9,068 nt of DNA from Phycisphaeraceae bacterium (lineage in GTDB: Bacteria > Planctomycetota > Phycisphaerae > Phycisphaerales > Phycisphaeraceae): contig JADZET010000460.1 in NCBI GenBank assembly GCA_020850375.1, positions 1 through 9,068 on the forward strand, read 5' to 3'. The notes under the pieces are model-generated. The model had not been told where the DNA came from. It saw only the letters and a list, made by a program, of their open reading frames with translations, and did not search any database. The translations under genes were made by a program, and so were the position numbers. Shown here in pieces: positions 5,502 through 9,068 of the stretch (positions are counted from its first letter, which is position 1; every line of letters begins with the position of its first letter).

Positions 5502-6941
5502 ATGTCCGCGCCCACCGACACCGGTTCAATCCGCGTCATCATCGCCAAGGATGCCTCGGCGGCCCAGCTGTCCATCGCCGCCGATTGCCCGCGCCAATCC
5601 CTCAACGCCCAGATCTGCCTCAACCTCCTCCAGCAGCAGGGTCTGGCCGTCACCCCCCCCGTCCGCCACGCCGTCGACGCCTTCCTTCGCCAACTGCCCC
5701 CCCAGGGCCAGGAAGCCAATGCCGTCGTCGCTACCGCCCAGCCCGCCAAGGACGGCACCGATGGCCACGTCGCCTGGCTGCTGGAAGAAGCCGCCCCCAA
5801 CGACGCGGCCGCCAACTCCAAAAACTACTACGCCCACAGCGCCTACCTGATGGTCAAGCCCGGCCAGGTCCTCGGCCAGGTCCATAACCCCACCCCCGGC
5901 GAGGATGGCCGCGATATCTACGGCAAAACCATCGCCGCCAAAATCGGCAAGCCCGCCCCCCTCCAGCTCGACGAATCCATCCACCGCGATTCGGCCGGAC
6001 AACTCGTCGCCCAACGCGAAGGCGTCCTCACCCGCGAAGGCAATAAAGCCTCCATCCGCCATCTCCTGGAAGTCCCCGAATACGTCGATTTCTCCACCGG
6101 CAACATCGACTTCAGCGGCGACGTGGTCATCCGCAAGGGCGTCCGCGATCGCTTCGTCGTCAAGGCCGGCGGCAGCGTCGAAGTCTTCGGCCCCATCGAA
6201 GCGGCCACCATCGATTGCCGACGCGACCTGGACGCCCACGGCGGATTCGCCGGCCGCGAACGCGGCCACGCCCACATCGGCGGAAACCTCCGCGCCAAAT
6301 ATCTGGACAATATCCAGGGCGAGATCCGCGGCGACCTCCTGGCCGATCGCGAAGTGGTCAACTGCGCCCTGACCATCCACGGCGGCATCGCCTCGCCCCA
6401 CGCCGCCATCGTCGGCGGACACCTCACCGTCGCCAACACCGTCCACGTCGGCACCCTCGGGTCCGACGCCGACGTCCCCACCGAATTGATCCTCGGCACC
6501 GTCCCTCGCCTCGAATCCCTCTGCCGACAACTGCAAACCATCACCCACACCCTCCAGGCCCAGAACGACAAACTCCTCGGCCAGCAGAAACAGATCCAGG
6601 ACCTCTCCGGCCGACGCACCACCTCCATCGACAAGGAAAAACAAACCGAAATCCTCTTCAGCCTTTCCTCCCTCCGCGTCCCCCTCGCCCGCGCCCAAGT
6701 CGCCCTCCAGGAGCTGCAGACCCGCATCGACGCCCAACGCACCGTCAATCTTAAAATCGAACGCCGCCTCCACGCCGGCGTCATCCTCACCCTCGGCCTA
6801 AGCAGTTTCCGCGTCACCCGCGACACCCGCGGGCCCTTGCACATCACCGGCAGCCCCAAAGGCGATCTGGTCTTCCGCTGCGGCGATGGTCCCTCCCAAC
6901 CCTTGGCTCAGATCGCCGAAGTTCACGTGAAAGCCGCCTGA
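5502..6941 (+). CDS. fapA: FapA / DUF342 family protein, flagellar assembly protein A-like
   Basis: The 479-residue product fits the DUF342 (FapA) family. Residues about 1-95 form an N-terminal domain. LMVKPGQVLGQVHNPTPGEDG (116-136) and GRDIYGKTIA are the typical FapA segment. Residues about 190-320 show short Gly-spaced strands (GNIDFSGDVVIRKGV, GGSVEVFGPIE, IGGNLRAKYL, GEIRGDLLADREVV) expected of a right-handed beta-helix. Residues about 335-425 are a probable coiled coil. A short beta-rich end follows. It has no signal peptide or membrane segment, so it is probably cytoplasmic. In Vibrio vulnificus a FapA affects polar flagellum formation. The biochemical role here is unknown. AAGGG (5486-5490) lies 11 bases before the ATG. 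It is inserted between cheY and cheB, which supports a motility role. Confidence 0.82.
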   Translation: MSAPTDTGSIRVIIAKDASAAQLSIAADCPRQSLNAQICLNLLQQQGLAVTPPVRHAVDAFLRQLPPQGQEANAVVATAQPAKDGTDGHVAWLLEEAAPNDAAANSKNYYAHSAYLMVKPGQVLGQVHNPTPGEDGRDIYGKTIAAKIGKPAPLQLDESIHRDSAGQLVAQREGVLTREGNKASIRHLLEVPEYVDFSTGNIDFSGDVVIRKGVRDRFVVKAGGSVEVFGPIEAATIDCRRDLDAHGGFAGRERGHAHIGGNLRAKYLDNIQGEIRGDLLADREVVNCALTIHGGIASPHAAIVGGHLTVANTVHVGTLGSDADVPTELILGTVPRLESLCRQLQTITHTLQAQNDKLLGQQKQIQDLSGRRTTSIDKEKQTEILFSLSSLRVPLARAQVALQELQTRIDAQRTVNLKIERRLHAGVILTLGLSSFRVTRDTRGPLHITGSPKGDLVFRCGDGPSQPLAQIAEVHVKAA

Positions 6942-6980
6942 TTCTCCTTGCTCCACCTTGCCCCCGAAAAAGGGACTCCC

Positions 6981-8048
6981 ATGCGCGTCTTAATCGTCGA
7001 CGATTCCGCCTTCATGCGTCGGGCCATCAAACAGATGCTCGAAACCGATCCGACCATCCAGGTCGTCGGCCTAGCCCGCCATGGCCGCGAAGGTCTCGAA
7101 CTGGCCGAAAAGCTCAAGCCCGACCTGATCACCATGGACATCGAAATGCCCGAGATGGACGGCCTGACCTGCCTCCGCCACGTCATGCGCCAGTGCCCCA
7201 CCCAGGTCCTGATGCTCAGCTCCCTGACCACCGAAGGCTCCCAGGCCGCCTTAACCGCCCTTAAACTCGGCGCCGCCGACTTCCTGGCCAAGGACATGTC
7301 CCAGGTCTCCCTGTCCATCACCACCATCCAGGACGAACTGCTCACCAAGGCCCGCGCCTTAGGCTCTGCTAATAAAGGTCGCTTTGCCCGCCGCCCCGCC
7401 ACCTCTCCGCCCGCGCACCTGGTCCCCGTCTTCCGCCCCGGGCAATTCGACGTCATCTGCATCGGCTCAAGCACCGGCGGCCCGCCCATCCTCGAAAAAG
7501 TCCTCCCCGCCCTGCCTCCCACCCTCGTCACCCCCGTCGTCGTCGCCCAGCACATGCCCGAACTCTTCACCCGCACCATGGCCGAACGCCTCAACGAGTC
7601 CTGCCAGCTCCCCGTCGTCCACGCCAACGACCATATGCCCCTCCAGCCGCGCACCATCTACATCGCCCCCGGCAAACGCAATATCCACCTCCACAAGCTC
7701 AGCCTCGCCAAGTGGGAAATCCTCGTCAACGACCTGCCCGCCTCCTCTCTCTACCGCCCCAGCGTCGACGCTCTCTTTGATTCCGCCGCCACCGCCACCG
7801 GCAAACGCACCCTGGGCATCGTCATGACCGGCATCGGCGAGGACGGCCTGATCGGCGGCCGCGCCCTCCACGCCGCCGGCGGCACCCTGCTCGCCCAATC
7901 CGAAGAAACCTGCGTCGTCTACGGCATGCCCAAAGCCATCACCCAAGCCGCCCTCATCGTCGCCAGCCTCTCCCCCGACCAGATCATCACCTGCCTCCAA
8001 TCCCTGGCCCGCAACCACCCCGCCGACGTCCCCACCCCCACCCCATAA
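6981..8048 (+). CDS. cheB: CheB chemoreceptor methylesterase/deamidase
   Basis: CheB removes methyl groups from receptors when activated by CheA. Numbering is from ATG 6981 (355 residues). The receiver domain covers 1-120, with the acidic pair Asp7-Asp8 and phosphoacceptor Asp53 in TMDIEMPEMDG. Lys104 is followed by Asp (AKD), where Pro is usual. A linker spans about 125-153. The esterase domain has the catalytic triad Ser164 (IGSSTGG), His191 (VVAQHMP) and Asp288 (TGIGEDG). An upstream in-frame start at 6948 would add 11 residues with no receiver structure. AAGGGA about seven bases before ATG 6981 and the classic MRVLIVDDS opening favour 6981. It lies 39 bp after fapA and is the last gene of the cluster. 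Confidence 0.96.
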   Translation: MRVLIVDDSAFMRRAIKQMLETDPTIQVVGLARHGREGLELAEKLKPDLITMDIEMPEMDGLTCLRHVMRQCPTQVLMLSSLTTEGSQAALTALKLGAADFLAKDMSQVSLSITTIQDELLTKARALGSANKGRFARRPATSPPAHLVPVFRPGQFDVICIGSSTGGPPILEKVLPALPPTLVTPVVVAQHMPELFTRTMAERLNESCQLPVVHANDHMPLQPRTIYIAPGKRNIHLHKLSLAKWEILVNDLPASSLYRPSVDALFDSAATATGKRTLGIVMTGIGEDGLIGGRALHAAGGTLLAQSEETCVVYGMPKAITQAALIVASLSPDQIITCLQSLARNHPADVPTPTP

Positions 8049-8105
8049 AACACTCCGTCCAAGCCCACTGATCTACGATGCGCCTCCGTGCATTTCCTTA
8101 TCTAA

Positions 8106-8130
8106 AGCCCAGGGATTCCTTCCCTGGGCT
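8106..8130 (+). terminator. Perfect 10-bp hairpin 58 bp after cheB
   Basis: AGCCCAGGGA (8106-8115), loop TTCCT, TCCCTGGGCT (8121-8130). Its position after the last gene suits transcript termination or 3' end protection. It has no T-run, so it is not a classic intrinsic terminator. Sequence and loop place it in the same family as the hairpins at 8165, 8219, 8311 and 8381. Confidence 0.45.
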
Positions 8131-8164
8131 CTGCCTCCTTCTTCCGCACCCCCCGCCTTACAAG

Positions 8165-8240
8165 CCCAGGCATTGCCATGCCTGGGTGTCTGGCTGCCTG
8201 GCTGTCTGGGTTCTCACAGCCCCGCATGGAAATCCGGGGC
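8165..8240. repeat. Two-hairpin repeat module, copy 1
   Basis: The first hairpin is CCCAGGCAT (8165-8173), loop TGCC, ATGCCTGGG (8178-8186). Then come six TGNC-type tetranucleotides (8187-8210) and the spacer TTCTCACA. The second hairpin is GCCCCGCA (8219-8226), loop TGGAAA, TCCGGGGC (8233-8240), with one mismatched pair. Confidence 0.85.
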
Positions 8241-8310
8241 CAGATCCATGCCTTCCGGGTTGCCTCACTTGCCTTGTTGCCTCACTTCCGCGCGCCTTGC
8301 CTTGTCCAAG

Positions 8311-8402
8311 CCCAGGCATTGCCATGCCTGGGTGTCTGGTTGCCTGTCTGCCTGGCTGTCTGTCTACCTGGTTTCTCCCAGCCCCGCACGGAAATGCGGG
8401 GC
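8311..8402. repeat. Two-hairpin repeat module, copy 2
   Basis: The first hairpin (8311-8332) is identical to that of copy 1. Ten tetranucleotides follow (8333-8372), then TTCTCCCA. The second hairpin is GCCCCGCA (8381-8388), loop CGGAAA, TGCGGGGC (8395-8402), now perfectly paired. The hairpin-to-hairpin distance is 70 bp against 54 in copy 1, exactly four extra tetranucleotides. Confidence 0.85.
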
Positions 8403-8488
8403 CGGTTCAAATTCTTCCGCGTGCGAACCCCCCATCGCCCCCGCGCATGCGGCACTCGCATTCGTCATTCGCCGGGTACCTGGGTCTA

Positions 8489-8523
8489 AGGCGCAGCCGC
8501 GCCCCAGCGCCTGCCTATTTTTT
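8489..8523 (+). terminator. Possible intrinsic terminator
   Basis: AGGCGC (8489-8494) can pair with GCGCCT (8507-8512) around a 12-base loop, and a run of six T lies at 8518-8523. An alternative inner pairing GGCGC/GCGCC (8490-8503) is also possible. The gap between stem and T-run is longer than in a classic terminator. It would be 440 bp after cheB. Confidence 0.3.
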
Positions 8524-8554
8524 GGTGAGTGATCGCCCCCCGAAGATCGCCACG

Positions 8555-8845
8555 CCTCCCCGCCCCAACGGGGCGGCGGAATGTAGCCACGGGCGAAGCG
8601 TCCGCCCGCCGCCAGGCGGGCGCAGCGCAACCCGTGGTCCCCCCGTCCCTCTCCCCGCCTCCCCGCCCCAACGGGGCGAAGGAATGTAGCCACGGGTGAA
8701 GCCTCCGCCCTCCCCAAAGCGGGCGCAGCGCAACCCGTGGTCCCCCCGTCCCTCTCCCCGCCTCCCGCCCCAACGGGGCGAAGGAATGTAGCCACGGGTG
8801 AAGCGTCCGCCCGCCGCCAGGCGGGCGCAGCGCAACCCGTGGTCC
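8555..8845. repeat. 103-bp tandem repeat, about 2.8 copies
   Basis: Units start at 8555, 8658 and 8761, so both periods are exactly 103 bp; the third unit is cut off near 8845. Each unit holds a CGCCCC-AAC-GGGGCG hairpin. A second structure is closed by CCACGGG and CCCGTGG (8587-8593 with 8631-8637 in unit 1). Inside that, units 1 and 3 have a perfect 8-bp stem CGCCCGCC/GGCGGGCG with loop GCCA, while unit 2 has only a CGCCC/GGGCG remnant. A related short hairpin, CCCGC-CCCA-GCGGG, follows at 8863-8876. Frames through it give Arg/Gly/Trp-rich peptides that I take as non-coding. Confidence 0.9.
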
Positions 8846-8928
8846 GCAGTCTCCTCATCCCACCCGCCCCAGCGGGCCGGAGGACGCCTCCCCTTCCCTC
8901 TACTCTCAACTTTCTCCTTTCTCCCCTC

Positions 8929-8956
8929 TACCCCCTACCCTGTACCCCGTACCCTA
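8929..8956. repeat. 7-bp tandem repeat TACCCYN, four copies
   Basis: TACCCCC, TACCCTG, TACCCCG and TACCCTA start at 8929, 8936, 8943 and 8950. The array ends nine bases before the putative insertion sequence end. Confidence 0.8.
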
Positions 8957-8964
8957 CTTCCCCG

Positions 8965-9068
8965 TGGTCTGACCCCCGAAATGTGTACCAGGTAGGATGC
9001 GCGGGGTATTGGCCGAGTAGGGCCAGGAAGGACAGGGACCGATGCGTGGGAAGCGTCATCGTCCGGAG
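8965..9068 (+). mobile_element. Probable left end of an IS3-family insertion sequence (cut by window edge)
   Basis: A sequence beginning TGGTCTGACCCCC at 8965 has the TG start and C-rich run common to IS3-family terminal repeats. It lies 77 bp before a reading frame that opens like an IS3-family OrfA, with a good ribosome binding site. From 8965 on, the pyrimidine-rich style of the preceding DNA changes to purine-richer DNA, which suggests a junction. The right end and direct repeats are outside the window, so this is an inference. Confidence 0.45.
9042..9068 (+). CDS. Start of an IS3-type transposase OrfA (partial, nine codons)
   Basis: The visible product is MRGKRHRPE, which runs off the window. 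IS3-family OrfA proteins, helix-turn-helix DNA-binding partners of the OrfB transposase, often begin with Met, a few basic residues, then Lys-Arg-x-x-Pro-Glu-Gln-Ile. AGGAAGGA (9025-9032) lies nine bases before the ATG. Nine codons are too few for certainty. The alternative is another short basic protein or no gene. Confidence 0.45.

Larger units (their letters stand above)
8049..8540. other. Non-coding hairpin-rich region after cheB
   Basis: I see no credible gene in this 490-bp stretch. Reading frames that cross it translate hairpin repeats and a tetranucleotide microsatellite and have no family resemblance. It contains the hairpins at 8106-8130, 8165-8186, 8219-8240, 8311-8332 and 8381-8402, and a possible terminator near 8489-8523. 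Confidence 0.7.

Noticed and set aside
5526..6773. Minus-strand open frame of 415 codons opposite fapA
   Set aside because: It has the same acidic, Gly-rich shadow composition, and it lies antisense to a well-supported gene.
6948..6980. Upstream in-frame start of cheB
   Set aside because: It would add 11 residues ahead of the canonical receiver opening, and a ribosome binding site precedes ATG 6981.
8078..8689. Plus-strand open frame of 203 codons after cheB
   Set aside because: It is made of hairpin repeats, the TGNC microsatellite and part of the 103-bp array. It has no ribosome binding site and no domain.
8165..8845. CRISPR array
   Set aside because: The repeats are unequal hairpins and a 103-bp tandem unit. 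There are no short identical repeats with unique spacers and no cas genes.
8364..8909. Minus-strand open frames over the 103-bp array (up to 181 codons)
   Set aside because: They are open in several frames because the repeat is GC-rich. The Arg/Gly/Trp peptides simply repeat with the array.
1..9068. tRNA or rRNA genes
   Set aside because: I see no cloverleaf with TTC and CCA features and no rRNA-like stretch. The hairpins in the non-coding parts are repeats.

Overview
The window holds one forward-strand chemotaxis operon of seven genes, cheW, cheR, cheA, cheX, cheY, a FapA/DUF342 gene and cheB (about 496-8048). About 500 bp of gene-free, pyrimidine-rich DNA lies upstream and about 1 kb of repeat-rich DNA lies downstream. 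The DNA is very GC-rich, with a strong preference for C over G on the + strand, mainly from C-ending codons. That composition, the gene set (CheX phosphatase, FapA) and several dispersed hairpin repeats of types I associate with Planctomycetota genomes suggest a planctomycete, perhaps Phycisphaerae-like. This assignment is inference and was not tested by search.

Layout: 1-495 is non-coding, with a hairpin repeat at 36-61, a 10-bp palindrome and a weak sigma-28-like promoter candidate. The seven genes are closely spaced (gaps of 2 to 61 bp) and are probably co-transcribed. Past cheB, 8049-8540 holds GC-rich hairpins, including a duplicated two-hairpin module with a tetranucleotide microsatellite. 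Next come 2.8 copies of a 103-bp tandem repeat (8555-8845) and four copies of a 7-bp repeat (8929-8956). At the right edge is what looks like the left end of an IS3-family insertion sequence, with the first nine codons of its orfA.

How the genes work together: CheA (Hpt, kinase and CheW-like regulatory domains) would be coupled to chemoreceptors by CheW and would phosphorylate CheY and CheB. CheR methylates receptors and CheB demethylates them, which gives adaptation. CheX removes phosphate from CheY-P. FapA probably links the cluster to flagellar assembly or placement. No receptor (MCP) gene and no cheD are present, so receptors must be encoded elsewhere.

The most unusual aspect is the repeats. 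The disordered parts of CheW and CheA contain in-frame, translated copies of palindromic repeats: one hairpin is shared by both proteins, and another is shared by CheA and the upstream non-coding DNA. The downstream region has a hairpin family whose stems differ in a compensatory way around a conserved loop (ATTNCCNT).
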